Shown here piece by piece: positions 25,871 through 38,320 of a stretch of 64,000 bases of DNA. Source of the DNA: Viscum album (taxonomy: Eukaryota > Streptophyta > Magnoliopsida > Santalales > Viscaceae); the NCBI GenBank assembly GCA_963277665.1, contig OY728137.1, forward strand, positions 1,170,710,670-1,170,774,669, written 5' to 3'. The translations under genes and the position numbers were made by a program. How positions within the stretch are numbered: the first letter of the stretch is position 1; the number at the start of each line of letters is the position of its first letter. The notes beneath the pieces were generated by a model. It was not told the DNA's origin. It did no database searches and worked only from the letters and a program-made list of their open reading frames with translations.

Positions 25871-26800
25871 AAAAAAGACTGCATGATGTGTATAATAACT
25901 ACACGATGTGTTACCTTATGTATTTCACATGGGCGTGTAACACCCCAAACACAATGCGTGTTGTCCACACAAACAGCGTGTACATGAATTTTCCTCCCAT
26001 TTCGGAGTCCTTCTACATGGATTAGCCACATGGCTCTCTTTTGAACGATACTACACAACATGTATAAAAACTAAACAGTGTGTTCTGGTCGAGCTTCACT
26101 GACCCATTTTGTCCATTACATGGCTGGGTACACAGCTCACCCTACACGACATGTTCCAGATAGCCACAGTGTGTACTTTTTAGATTCCAACTACCCGTGT
26201 TTTTAGTGACACGACTGATAACTCTGCAGACACTGCATGGAATTTTACACCCGCAAATGGCATGTACACCACCCCGTTTCCCCATCCACACGGCCAAGTC
26301 CACACAGTCTTTAACCAGTCAAGACTACACGGCGTGTCCCTCAAGTACACAGCGTGTAGTAGACGAGCTTAACTGACACGTGTTGTTAGAGACATGACCG
26401 GACACCCGGTTCATACTACACGTTGTGTTCAAGATGGATACGCTATGTACAAGAAAGGATTTCACTGGCCCAAGTTTGTTAGTTACATGGTCTGCTTCCC
26501 AGGTTACACAACACGGTGTGTTCGGCATTGACACGATGTGTATAAATTTTTTTTTCATCTATCCATGTTGTTAGATACACGGGTAGACATAGGGTCAACA
26601 TGGATGGCATATACAACCGGTACACGATGTGTTCCCTCTAGAACATCCCCATTCTATGTCTCTACCCACATGGCCTGTTACACGGTTAGAGACTACACGA
26701 CATGTACTTAGGGTACACGCAGTGTACTTCAATTTTTTTCCCTCCCGAACAAAATATTACATGGCGTGTAGTCAGAACTACATGCCATGTATTCTGGGTT
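25870..26800. repeat. Dense array of TACACG/CGTGTA palindromes in E4 leader
   Basis: About a dozen or more imperfect palindromes of 13-16 bases occur in 930 bp, e.g. CTACACGATGTGTTAC (25901), CTACACGGCGTGTCC (26325), GTACACAGCGTGTAGT (26345), GACACGATGTGTATA (26531), GTACACGATGTGTTCC (26621), CTACACGACATGTACT (26694), TTACATGGCGTGTAGT (26758) and CTACATGCCATGTATT (26780). Spacers differ, so the palindrome is what is kept, not a longer repeat unit. On the minus strand this is the transcript leader upstream of gag. Confidence 0.8.
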
Positions 26801-27459
26801 TTTTCAGACAATAAGACATAGAAACTACTATGGAGCCCAGAAAATAGTGAAAAAAACTCCTAAGTTCCCAATTTTGATCCGTGAGGGCCCATACTCCCCA
26901 TGAATCCAATCTTGGAATCTTATACGTGTTGTAACAAGGTAAACAAGTCGATGATTCACAAAATTCTGGTCGATGAGGGCCCATAATCCTCAAAAACAAA
27001 TGTTTTTCATTCATTTATAGAACCTAACATAACAATACCCTATCAAATAGCAAGTATTTAACAAGGCATCTATCACAGCATCATGCATTTTCTAGCACAA
27101 CATCTATCACAACAACATGCAATTTCTAATGCACCTACATGTCATGGAAACTATGGATGGAATGTGATTCTAAAATGTTCCTAAATGATGTCTTAGATGG
27201 AAGACCCTCATATCATCGAGTTGCAAATAAATAAAACCCGAGTATAAAAATATAAACAGCACACAACATGTGTTTCCCCCAATGGTGAAAATCAAATCAA
27301 TTGTAATAATCATAAACAGAAAATCACAATTTAATTCAAGGCAAGCGGGGCTTTACCTGGGTTAGCTACTCCCGGACACAGTTATTACTGAATACATTAG
27401 TAATATATCACATTGCTTTATTTCCACATAATAAAATAACTTATAAAAAATAAAAATCT
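26801..27459 (-). other. E4 leader between palindrome array and primer site
   Basis: No gene. A GAGGGCCCATA word and its neighbours occur twice about 90 bases apart (near 26882 and 26974). The remainder is AT-rich and featureless to my eye. Confidence 0.5.
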
Positions 27460-27470
27460 CTCTGATACCA
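27460..27470 (-). other. E4 primer-binding site
   Basis: CTCTGATACCA on the plus strand is an exact reverse complement of the plant tRNA-iMet primer site TGGTATCAGAG. It lies 3 bases from the TGTAACATCTC end of the right LTR, which fixes minus orientation and the 5' LTR. Confidence 0.95.
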
Positions 27471-28363
27471 CTTTGTAACATCTCGGATCTAGGTTCCACT
27501 AAACGGGTGCCCCGAACCCGGTAGGTCAGATTACCTCAAGTGCATTTCTCCAAACACCAGAGGCTGCCGATCCGCAGCGAGGGCCTATGTCTGATAGTAG
27601 AGAATCTATTCCCTCATTTTTCATTTTGTAATTCATCATAAAAAAAACATACAAGAGTGGAAGTAGTAGATAATACAAATGATAAGAAGGACATAGTACT
27701 AAACTAAAGAAATGACCAAAAGTCATATATAATGATGAAATATGATCCTATGACAATGAAAACAGCATAAATAGGATATAATGAAATGTAAAACAATACA
27801 ATACAAGGGATAAATACAGCAATGAAAAATAAAATAGTGTAGTATGAACTCATCAGCATTTCAAGCCTAGCCTCGGTCCCATGCTATCCTACTCCTCTAC
27901 AACAATCATGTAACAGTATATAGACTCTTTCCCTTATCCACACCTGTAGAAATATAATCTGTTTGGGCCAAAGACATGACCCAAACAGGGTGTGAGAAAT
28001 AAATCCCATTAGACAACCACCAATGGCATATGCCCTACTGTTAGTGAATTTGTGCAATAGCAGTGTTTAGTAATGAAAATGCAGTAAACTAGGAAGTACT
28101 CAAAAGAAGATACTCCTACCTATTAGATTTCCATTTAATTATTATATAAAAATTCACAATAATTTAATTATAAGTTCTAGAGACTCAGCATCAGCCGAAA
28201 ATCTATTAAACAATGCCGTAATAAAACTACAACATACTATCTTACAAGTACAAGGTTAAACAATACCATGTTTTTGCTTTAGCTTAGCAGATATAACTTG
28301 TGAAATCACCACAGTGAATATGCAATGTAAACAGAGTCCTCAAACATGCAAAATCATACCCTT

Positions 28364-28545
28364 AGGTAATCAAAATCGAAACCCTCAAGTGATTTCCCAC
28401 TGGAAAAACATATATTTTCCTTAGGTGAACGAGATAATGCCCTCAGGCACGGCAGCAACTACCCACAGGCGCAAGAAAAGTGGCCCTTAGGCTAAACCAA
28501 AACTCCTGCCCTCAGGCATGAGAAAAACTGCCCTCATGCTAAAAA
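28364..28545. repeat. CCCTCAGG minisatellite in E4 right LTR
   Basis: Counterpart of 19856-20045: six to seven units with CCCTCAGGC, CCCTTAGGC or CCCTCATGC cores at roughly 25-33 bp spacing. Confidence 0.7.
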
Positions 28546-29184
28546 ATCCACCAGACCATGCCCACCACATAAGCAAGCAATTATATACAGTTTCTCTAAA
28601 GAAAACGTAAAGCATGCTAAATCACGACATACCCTCGAGTATCCTAGCCAAACTGTTAAACAATGGAAATGCACCCACAGGGTGTCCTTGGATCCAAGAA
28701 ATAATCCCAAAAAGCAGTTTATATTTATCAATATATTATCTAGTGAATTATAGTTATCATAATCAATCATGGCCTCAGCAATAAGACACCCCAAACATGG
28801 GTGTGTAGCACAATGGTACAAAAAAACACTCAGCAGTTGGAATTAAATATCAGACCACCTACCTCGATCTCCAATAATCTATATACGTGATCGAAGCCTC
28901 TTTAATCAACCAATAATGCCATAGATCTGGGATAAAATATATCCCGTTAAAATCTAAATAACATCCCCTTTGAAAAATAATTGGAAGGAAAGACCTAAGA
29001 TGAATGAAGCTCTTACTCGCACGGTCCAAACGAGATCGCCAGCGGAAGAATAAGATTCTCTGTGAGCATTCGAGGGCCCCTAAAAACCTCAGTCGTCTCT
29101 CCCGGTGATCCAAATGCGTCAAATGCCTCCTCTTTCCAATGAGGAGGCTACTTCCCATTTTAAGCAAAAAACAAAAACAAACTA

Positions 29185-29515
29185 AACGATGTGTAATCTC
29201 AAGTACATGGAGTGTAGTTTTTATTTTTTAACTGTTCCTTTAGCGGCTACTTTTCACCACGACCTTGTTCATCTGTCCACATGAGTGCACAGCGTGTATT
29301 TTTGAATACACAGTGTGTACTATCACTCCATTGGCAGCTACTCTCACTGCCTTACGGTTCACCTGCTGATTGATTACATGGTGTGTAAATTCCAAGTACA
29401 CGGTGTGTATAAGTTTTTACACCCTTTATCACCAAAAGGCTTACACGCCATGTGTACTCATCCCACATGGCCAAAGTACATGGCATGTGGAAAAGTACAT
29501 GGCCTGTACCCACAA
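29185..29515. repeat. Cluster of TACACG/CGTGTA palindromes in E4 right LTR
   Basis: Counterpart of 20660-20995, e.g. ATACACAGTGTGTACT near 29308, GTACACGGTGTGTATA near 29397, CTTACACGCCATGTGT near 29440 and GTACATGGCCTGTACC near 29496. Individual palindromes differ from the left LTR by substitutions in one arm. Confidence 0.75.
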
Positions 29516-29623
29516 GATTGGGGATTTTCCCCCATTTTCCTTATTTTCTCAAAAACACTTAAGGAAAAGGGAAAATAAGAAACCTGTACCTTAAGAATAA
29601 GGACCATGATCTTATAAAAAACA

Positions 29624-30984
29624 ACCAAAAACAACATTAACTGCTTGATGAATTTGGTTGGAATTACCCATTGCATATCATATTGAAACACACACCCACA
29701 AACCCATGCACAGCCACACAAATTCTTGTTGTTACCATTGACGGTGGAACATCAAGTCCATATTCTATCCCTTCGATGGTGGTAATTCATGATCATTATC
29801 CATATCATCCCACACATGCATAACCATTTAATCATACCATTCCAATCAATCATGTCTCAACAAATTTAACCATTTCAATATAATACATGTTTTTTTGAAA
29901 ACCATAAAAAAAATAATAAAACCAACCATTTATTGGAACCATTTTTCAAAAAAATCAATTTCATAAAACTAATACATTTATATAAAATAATTTTTCATGG
30001 AACAAAAATAAATTTCCATTTCAAATTCATCATTTTAAAATCATATTTCCAATATCACTATCCAACAAAACAACCAATTTTCACAATTACATAAACGATC
30101 ACCAAATAAAGAATACATCAATCAATTACACATCAATTTCATATAGAATCCTCAATTTAAAAATATGTCAACTAGTTGAAGCAAGAGGATTCTAGAGTGA
30201 AGCCACTGACATTGGGATTTATGGTGAAAACAAATAATGAAAGTAAAACTCAGAGAAAAATAGGCTTAATCTACAAAAAAGAAACCTTATATCTCTTACC
30301 CAATCCTCAAAAAGAAAAAATATAATCATTTTTGGAATAAAAACATATGATCTATAAATAATGGAACAAGATCTAAGAAACCGATAGAGGGAGAGAAGTT
30401 GATATAAGGAAAACCAAGAAAAACTACTACAAATAATGACTTACCACATTATTCAATCATTAACACACCTAGAAACCCATCTGGATTACTTCCAAATTGA
30501 TGGAGAAGGGTTACGTGGTCTTAGAGAGGGAGAAATCATGAGTTAAGATCATGTTGGGGAAAATGAGGGGTTAAAACACAATCCCAACATAGATCCACAT
30601 TTATGGATTTTTTTAAACCATGCACAATTAGTCACGTGGTTGGGAAAACCATACACTAACTATGCCCTGAATTATACCTCAAAGATAGACCTCACACGAT
30701 TATAAAATCATGTGCCAGCCAGAAAAAATCCCACTATCTCAAAATGAAATGTTTCTCCTTGGCATCTTCATGGTTTCGAAAAACCAAGTGGTCACCCATG
30801 AACCTTCCCCTTAGCTTTTGTCTCATTATGCATGGTATCCTGTAGGATTTTCATGGTATTCACTATCCATGAACCTATAGTTCACCATTTTAAAATCCCC
30901 CAAAACATGACAAAAGGTTTCCAAAACCTTGGAAACATCACTCAAAAAATACATATTCTTAATATACATAAATGAAGGGTTACA
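29624..30984 (-). repeat. E3 right LTR, part 2
   Basis: Resumes the alignment with the E3 left LTR at about 11703 (shared TTTGGTTGGAATTACCCATT against TTTTGTTTGAATTACCCATT) and ends GAAGGGTTACA. On the minus strand that is TGTAACCCTTC, the LTR start. Confidence 0.82.
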
Positions 30985-32024
30985 TACTTGAAATCTTGGG
31001 TGATGAAAATTATTTTATAAATTTACATTAAATTATATTTTATTTTACATTCAAAGATTTTAAAAGTAAATTTATTATGTTTTCCATATTATTATATTTT
31101 GAATCTCTTTACAAAAATGATTAAAAATAATGTTTATTTATATCATTAATGACATATACATATTTTCTCATCATCATGAAACATATTTAATTTTATTTTT
31201 AATTTATATTTTCCCATGTTTATTTCAAAATAAAAGGATTTTGTAAATATATTGTGATTTTTTAGTTTTATGAAAATATTTTCACAAAGAATACAGTTAT
31301 TTTACTCTCGAATTATTTTAATGATATATTAATGATATTTCCATTAATCGACATCTAAAAAAATTGATATAACTTATGATCCATTGGGGATATTTTTTAT
31401 TTATAAAATCCTAATTATTTCTCTAGACATATTGTGAATTTTTGACATATATAGTCCTGAAACACATTTTCATTCAATGGGTTAATCAATTTATGGAAGG
31501 TATAATGGAGTTTTATATGAGTTTTATGATGAAATGAAATCTCTCTATATGTTATTTATTTTATGGTTCATGAGGGTTTTTAGGATGAGTGGTGGTTCTA
31601 TTATAAACGTAATCTAAGTTTCATAGTTATTAATTGAGGATATGTGGTTATGTTATTAACCAAAGATGGTTGGTTCTTTTTTAAACCAAGGAAAGGTGGT
31701 TGTGTATTAACAAAAGATGGGTGAATAAATGATATACCTCAAATACATTTTCTTTATATGATGAGTGAATGGTTATTCCAATTTTATGGATATTACAAGG
31801 GTTCTACGAAGATAATGTTTCATCAGGAAAACACAATTTCTTTACTGTTAGTATGACTATTTAATGATCACCGTAACATGATTTTCAATAAATTGAACAT
31901 GATTATTGATTATTACGACACTTGACATTGTTATAGACTCATGACATGCTTTAGGATTAATGATACATGTGTTGATGAGTATTAATTTTATTAATTTATG
32001 TTGAGGAACATTGATTATGTTATT
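30985..32024 (+). repeat. LARD-2 5' LTR, fragment 2
   Basis: Aligns with 46500-47310 and about 48290-48400 of the LARD-2 3' LTR: shared TCAATGGGTTAATCA, GGAGTTTTATATGAG and repeated GGTTCTATTATAAAC words in the same order. The 3' LTR carries about 0.9 kb here that this copy lacks. Bounded by E3 on the left and E5 on the right. No gene. Confidence 0.75.
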
Positions 32025-34014
32025 TGTAACACCATGTTTCGCTTTTTAGGTACTTCCTTGTTTGTTCTTAGATTGTCGTTCTTGTTTGGGTGTGTTTTCG
32101 GGATTCTCGAGGATGGAGATATTTTTTGGTGAATATTACATAAATATTAGGGATGTATGGTTATATGGAATAATTGAGTTTAAGTATAAATGAGTTAATG
32201 TTTTAGATCAGTTCTTTTCAAGTACCAATAATTTCTATCATGACTTGGAGTTTTGTTTATTAAACATGTGGTTCAAGCAATCTGTAGGAAAATTACACAC
32301 CATTTAAGGGAATTAAAAGAAGAGAAATAATGTCCTAGCATATTTCATGAAATGATATAAGGTGTAAAAGATATACACTTTGAGTAAAAGATTCAAAATG
32401 TGTAATGATAAAGAAACTAGAATTTTAAAAAATATGAGATGTATTTCTTGCGTGTTTAGCCTTCATCGATTACAAGATGTGTAATGGTATTACCCATCAT
32501 GTAATTCTTTCGAGTTTCTAATTTTAGATTTTTATGAGTTACATTCTTTCAATAAACTATAAAACCACCATCTATCAACTATGTTCTCATCCTATATGAT
32601 TTTGGGTGTTTCCTTCCTTTTCAAATCACATCATTAGACAATCATTCATTTGGGATGTTATAATGAACCTCTCAGTGTAAGAGTTCTTTATGGTTCTTCA
32701 TTCCTTTTTATGTGAGGATTTCATTGTCCATATTTTGGTTTTGAATACTTCATTAAAGATTATTTTATATTTATCCTTTTAATTTTAATTTCGTGCGTTG
32801 TCTTTCGAAGTCTGATCTCATAGTTTCCAATCACCATTGTCAAGGGTAGGTAAATTTATAAAATTTTGATGTATGTGTTTCTATAAAATGGCGTGATTAA
32901 ATTAATTGAAAATAGATCTTGTAAATTTACTTTGGTTTGTTCATTGATTTGAAGTAAATGTTTTTTAATGGATTTCTGGGAAAAGAGAATGTATTTAATG
33001 GGGGGATTCTTTGAAAACAAATTTTCATGATATAAAAATGGGTTTTTAAGAACTAAGGCAGATTGAAATGGCATAAAAATGTTTTATAAAAATTGTTATC
33101 ATGGTTTTAAAATGTATATATAAAATTGGAACATTGGGAAAATGGTTACTCATGAAATGTAAATGGGTATCCTTAGTGTGTTTGTCACCAATAGGTGGTA
33201 ACCTTTAGGATATCGAGAGACTGTGGAAGGACTCAATGTTGGTTGGGTACAATATTATTCATATTCTTAATATTTAGTGTCTAGTATACCTTGTCCCATA
33301 GGCTAGGTCAAAATAAAAGTTGCATTATAATTTATGGTATTTTATTACACGATTCCTTTCATCATGGATTGTTTCACATTGACTTTTATATGAGGATTTA
33401 TCACATAGATTTATGTGCTAGATTTTTTCTATGAAATGTTGTTACATGCATACCATTTTATGTATGGATTGGAATTCCTATTTTTATCACATATATTTTT
33501 CCTAATCCAGGTATCATAATATAAATGGATGTTATGAAAACCATAGGTAAAATGATTTACAAATGAATTATATTTATATAATTGGTTGGTCAAACTATTT
33601 TTATTTTAAAAGATAAAATAATTATATACATGATATCGAAACTTTTATAGAATCTATTGTCGTCTCATACTAGTTTTTGTGGCCACACACTAAATTTAAA
33701 CTTTATAATGTTATATATATTATTTTAATGGGCCTAGGTAAAGGGAAAGGCAACTTGAATCATGACATCTTCTCATTTCACCTTTTCATTCGGTTAGGGT
33801 TGGTTTAAAGGTTTCTATTTGTAAAATGAATAATTTAGTGTCTTTATATATATTTTATTTTGGTTTCATCAAGTTTACATAGATTGTATGAATCTATCTA
33901 TATATTTTAATTTTTTAAGGACTCTCCTTGTATCTATTGTTTCGCTATATTCATGAATTGTTCTATTTTATTTCTTCAACTCAATATTTTTTTTACCAAT
34001 GTTACTCTATTACA
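32025..34014 (+). repeat. E5 5' LTR
   Basis: Starts TGTAACACCATG and ends CTCTATTACA, a clean TG...CA pair. Internal landmarks shared with the 3' LTR include TTCTTGTTTGGRTGTGTTT near the start, TGATTTTGGGTG and a GTAACC.TTAGGATATCGA block near 33200 (40075 in the 3' LTR). Frame 32856-33074 on the minus strand is a chance opening. Confidence 0.85.
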
Positions 34015-34017
34015 ATT

Positions 34018-34030
34018 TGGTATTATAAAG
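34018..34030 (+). other. E5 primer-binding site
   Basis: TGGTATTATAAAG lies 3 bases after the LTR end; it keeps TGGTAT and AG of the tRNA-Met site and has decayed in the middle. Confidence 0.65.
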
Positions 34031-34439
34031 AAGGATCATCTATAAAAGTTTTAACAATAATTTAGTTTGGTTCTTTTTTCATGGGTAGATAAGAGTTAGG
34101 ACTATACAAATTCAATGAGTAAATGTGAAAAGAGGTTTTACTTACTCACTCCCATGTCTAAATATGTGTTTTCCATTATTGGTGAAGGAATTTTACTAGG
34201 TCTGAGACATTGGGTTTGGGTTCATTTGAATAAAATATATTCAAGGATTATTTAAAATAAAAAATTTCCTTGTAATTAGTGTCTTTCATTGGTAGAATTC
34301 ATAATTGCTTAAAATTCTCATTTTTCAAATAATTTGTTTGAATTATGAAATGGTTCCTATGATTTTTGAAATTATCTCATGATATAAATAGTAAAGTTTT
34401 GTGTTTTTTCTAAACAATGATATTGATAATATCTCATAT

Positions 34440-35560
34440 TAATCCAAGAGATGAGGCTATGAAATAGGTTCTACAAGAAAATTGTACAGAGGAACCATCC
34501 TTGTTTGATATTGTAATCTATATGACTAAGACTCTAGTTCAAGTGTATTTTAGGAGCCTAGGCCATGGAGTGGATCATGGATATGAGTTTACAATGTTGA
34601 ATCCACCCATCTTCTGGGGTGAAAAAGGATCGCATAAATCTGAGGAGTGGATTTAGTGGATTGAGATGATCTTTTAATTATTGAAAAATCCTAAAGAAAC
34701 AAATGTGGGTTTTACCCATATGTTCTCAAGGGAATAGGAATGATATGGTGGGACTAAATTTTATAAGAAAAGATTCATGAGGATCTTACAGAAACCTCCT
34801 TCAATGAAATATTTAATCCACTATTTTACCCTATTATTTTTCATTCAACAGTGATCTGGGAGTTTTTGATATATAGTAGGGGAGCATACTATTTTGAAGA
34901 ATTCACTGTGTTTTATTGTGTTGGTGTATCTAACACCAGAGTATGTCACTAATGAAATCCTAAAGTCTTAGATGTATTATTTTTGAATAAGGTGTGATAT
35001 TAGGTTGGTGTTGATTCCCATGTGACCTCTGCTGATTACCGAGGTAGTTGAAAAATTATCTTTTGTTGTGGCATACATATCTAGGAAGAAAAGTTGGGGT
35101 GGAGGTTGAGATAGTGTTTTTTTTATCCAGGGTGTATATTTTACCCAAAAAATAATCATAACAGTGATAATTTATCATCAGGACAACATTTAGTGGATTC
35201 ATTAGATAGAAATCAACTTTTTTACAATAAGTTTTGGTAGATTGGTTAGACTAGGAAAAACTCTATGGAGGATCCTTTGAAATTTTATTATTTTAGATTA
35301 TCGAGCTATATGAAGTGTTTCTGTGAAAGGATGTCCAAGGGTATTAAAGAATTACCAACACTAACCAGTGGTTTTATTGGTTATAAAAATTTTTTCCATG
35401 GGTGGTGGGTCAAATCCTATGGTCAATGGGGTGCACATGTGTCTAGGTCGAGGTGTCTCTATGTGACTTAGTATGAAAAGGTGGAATATGAAGAGAATAT
35501 TGCGATTGCAAGAGGTACAATGTTTGTTTCACCTTCTATGGGGATAGATTATTTTCGATA
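34440..35560 (+). pseudogene. E5 gag remnant
   Basis: At about 34605-34690 the plus strand reads PPIFWGEKGSHKSEEWI, a stop, then WIEMIF, matching the plant Ty3/gypsy gag core (P..F.GE.....EEWL..IE.IF). The HEDLTETSFNEIF segment at 34765-34805 matches the W..F...F part. The C-terminal part with zinc knuckle is not clear. The plus-strand frame 35265-35471 lies in this region without a recognisable domain. Confidence 0.7.
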
Positions 35561-36030
35561 TAGGTTATACTTATTTTTATGTATAATCAATGTTATTTGA
35601 TGTACTGGACTTTCCTTCAGAACATATGATTTACTTGATGGATCTTTTCATGCCTTTAAAAAAGGTGCCTAAAAAATGTTTCAATTTTCCAGCATACTGG
35701 GTGACAATACACAACTATAAGGGTGAATGGGACCTGTTGGATTTTGATCATTAAATATTAGAATTGATTATTTTACGGCCAAGACAGACTATTTTCACCA
35801 TCGAGTACTATTCTAATTTGTCAATGGAGTCACTCATGTTTTTTAGTGGGAGTGGAAATATTGATTGACAAGTGCAAGGATTATTATTCCTTATGTTGGG
35901 CTAATATCGTGTAAGTTTCTAGAGAATTTTCATGATGATTTTGAGAGTTGTTTGGGTGCTCAACTTCTCACAGTGGGGAGTTCATACCTTAAGGTATTTG
36001 GAGATGAATTTTCTGGTTTACCACCATAGA
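35560..36030 (+). pseudogene. E5 protease and linker remnant
   Basis: The stretch before RT reads LISCKFLENFHDDFESCLGAQL, then FGDEFSGLPP and RKFKFSFDFP. It follows the family order LISA.KA.KLL..GC..YLA ... FPDVFPE.LPGLPP.REVEF.IDL, which links protease to RT. The protease active site itself is lost or unreadable. Confidence 0.7.
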
Positions 36031-36720
36031 GGAAGTTCAAGTTTTCTTTTGACTTTCCCCTATTATGATTCCCATTTCTAGTTCATCTGATCGAATGGAA
36101 CCTATTGAGATGGGGGAACTTAAGGTCCATCTTGAGGACTTGGTGGAAAAATGATTTCTTTTATCCTTGTGTGTCACAATGGGCTACCCCAATCCTCTTG
36201 GAATAGGTTGGTACATATTGGTCTCATTCTTTTTTTGACTATCGAAATTCGAATAGGGTGACCATAATGAAAGATATCATTTTCCATGGATTGATGGTAT
36301 CATTGATTATATTTAATGGGAATGTTGGTTTTAATAGATTTAATTTTGGTCAATGTACAATGGTTGAGGGTATGAAAAGAATAGATAACTAAGATATTGA
36401 TATGAAACTGGTATGAGCATTATGAGTTTATGGTTATACTATTTGAGTAGACTAACTCTCTTATGGTGTTTATGGATTTGATGAACCAGATCATTTATCG
36501 GTTCTTGAGACATTTTGTTATTATTTTAATGGATGATATTTTGGGGGTACTCTAATTCAGAGGAGGAGTACACGAACCATTTAGATATCATTATTTGATC
36601 CTTGAAAGAACATAATCTATGGGGTATGATTTCCAAATGTATGTTTTAGATTTAGGAAGTGAAATTAATTGGGAATGTGATATATGCGAGCGTTTTTAGG
36701 GGATCCTAAAAAGATTGAAG
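36031..36720 (+). pseudogene. E5 reverse transcriptase remnant
   Basis: PIEMGELKVHLEDLVEK at about 36100-36150 matches the start of RT (P.ELAELK.QLEELLDKGFI). LMNQIIYRFLRHFVIIFMDDI at 36479-36540 is the catalytic block with intact FMDD, followed by EEEYTNHLDIII and SLKEHNL at 36555-36620. Frameshifts separate the pieces. Confidence 0.88.
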
Positions 36721-36929
36721 ATGTCAGGACGTGGTAGGAAGCCAAAAATGTGTTTGAGATCCAAATATTATTGGGTTTGACTTGTTATAATAGTCTAGTT
36801 GTTTAGGATTTATCTAAGATCATATCTTTAATGAATTATTTAACACGCAAGGGTGTAATTATTGAATGGAATTTAAAGTATCAAAGATATATTGAGGATC
36901 TAAATATGATATTGCTTTTAGAACCAGTT

Positions 36930-37160
36930 TTTATTGTTCCATAACCAATTTTAGGTTATTATGTTTCCTTTCATGATTCTAGTATGTGTTTGCGATGTTT
37001 CCTAATGCATGGAAAACAAGTGTTGGCCTATGGATCATGCCAGTTATAACCTCATTATAATAACTACAATACCCTTGATCTTTAGTTCCTAGTGGTGATG
37101 AATGGCATCAAAACATGGCATCAATATCTCTTTGAGGAATGTTGTATAGTGTAATCTGAT
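36930..37160 (+). pseudogene. E5 RNase H remnant
   Basis: Reads YYVSFHDSSMCLRCFLMHGKQ, then VLAYGSCQL, NYNTLDL and VVMNGIKTWHQYLF, matching DAS..GLGCVLMQ.GKV, IAYASRQL, NYPTHDLEL and AVVFALK.WRHYL in order. Several residues of the active site are changed, so it is inactive. Confidence 0.8.
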
Positions 37161-37619
37161 CATAAGAGACCAAAATATATTTTTAACCAGTGGGATTGGA
37201 ACATTTTAAAGATATTAATGATATAATATCTATATAATTTTGATTTTGATATTTCATACACCCATGGGAATTGAAATAAGGTCTATGACAGGTCGATAAA
37301 AGAATTTCTGACATAAGCCATGGTGGAATCAGTTGGGAAGTGTTATATGATGGGTATGATTGTTTAGTGGAGCTTGGGAGTGGAAGAGGTTGGTGGTTAG
37401 GTGTTCCTGTATTCAATGACACCTGAATAATCTTTTTATGAGTTATTGTGTCATGATTAGGTGATATAAACTGAGTGAAAATACTTTAGTGAATGTATTT
37501 CAAATGGGGAGTCCTCAAGTGAGTGGTATTTTTCTCCATGTGGCGCTTTGTGCTTCTATGGTATGTTGGATACATCATTTTCCCAAATCAAGGAGTTGAT
37601 GTAAAAGGGACAATGGTCT

Positions 37620-38320
37620 CGATGGTTCATACAACTGGGTGATACAAAGATGTATCATGACATGATACATTGCTTTTGGTGGTGGGGGATGAGGCAGTCA
37701 AATTTTGATTCTGTATTGTGGTGTTTTACATGTATCATATATATGAAGGAACTCCAGAGACCGTTGAGATTTTTTCATCCCTCTCCCATTTTGGTATGTA
37801 AGTGGGATGAGGTTTTCAATGATTTCATCATTTTTTTACAAGAGACTCCTAGTGGGAAGGATGAAATTTGGGTGATCATTGATCGACTCAGGAAATTTAC
37901 GCATTTACTCCCTTTCAAGGATGCAATGAAGGTGGAAGAGATTGGGGAAATTTATGATTAAAATATGTTGATACTTCAAGGGGTTCCCTCTATGATAAAA
38001 TATAATAAGGACAAAAAGATCACATACCAATTCTGGAAAGGTTTATAGGATACCATGTGTTCATAGATTAGGTTTAGAACAACTTATCATCTAAAGACAT
38101 ATTGAAAGATAGAGAGATAGAGAGATGTATTTCTAGGTTCAGGAAGATATGATCTCGGATCATGTGTATAATTTTTGTGGATCTTGGGAAAAAACATTTT
38201 CGACCTATTGATATTTCCTATAAAATTAGTTATAAGGAATTTGTTATGATGGATCCCTTTGGTGTTTTTATTTGTGACTATGTAGATCTCCCTTATTCTA
38301 GGCATAGTTGGTAGAGCGAT
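37620..38320 (+). pseudogene. E5 integrase remnant
   Basis: The plus-strand frame 37650-37961 (103 codons) reads MYHDMIHCFWWWGM (zinc-finger start), CFTCIIYMKELQRPL, ILVCKWDEVFNDFI and WVIIDRLRKFTHLLPF, the zinc finger and first catalytic Asp of Ty3/gypsy integrase in order. It is the best-preserved frame of E5. The later catalytic residues lie in broken frames. Confidence 0.88.

Larger units (their letters stand above)
18964..29623 (-). mobile_element. E4: chromovirus-type Ty3/gypsy element, minus strand, nested in E3
   Basis: LTRs at 18964-21102 and 27474-29623 (2139 and 2150 bp, roughly 80-85% alike by eye) flank an interior that on the minus strand reads gag, zinc knuckle, protease, RT, RNase H, integrase and chromodomain. 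The tRNA-Met primer site, long LTRs and chromodomain point to the chromovirus branch, most likely Tekay/Del; the lineage is inference. The C-terminal chromodomain in this group directs integration toward particular chromatin. The copy is dead, with stops and frameshifts in all domains. It lies inside the E3 right LTR. Candidate target duplications (GAAAA left, ACCAA right) do not match. Confidence 0.9.
27474..29623 (-). repeat. E4 right LTR (5' LTR in element orientation)
   Basis: Pairs with 18964-21102 along its whole length; both keep the CGGAT..RGGTKCCACTAAA start, the CCCTCAGG minisatellite (28364-28545), a TATAATCTGTTTGGGCC block and the palindrome cluster (29185-29515). The right end is AAAAAACA; sequence beyond it continues the E3 LTR. 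Confidence 0.9.
11057..30984 (-). mobile_element. E3: decayed Ty3/gypsy element, minus strand, interrupted by E4
   Basis: Left copy 11057-13081 and right copy 18301-18963 plus 29624-30984 are the two LTRs (2025 and 2024 bp once E4 is removed). On the minus strand the order is 5' LTR (right), weak primer site, gag region, protease, RT, RNase H, integrase, purine tract, 3' LTR (left): the Ty3/gypsy order. Every coding domain is broken by stops and frameshifts. E3 sits inside the LARD-2 LTR; the matching uninterrupted place is near 46500. LTR divergence (roughly a quarter of sites by eye) and coding decay make it older than E4. I see no target duplication: AATTA on the left, TACTT on the right. 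Confidence 0.82.

Noticed and set aside
25870..26800. Bacterial-type operator cluster suggested by TACACG-CGTGTA palindromes
   Set aside because: They lie within a plant chromovirus leader and recur in its LTRs, so a retroelement feature is the better reading.
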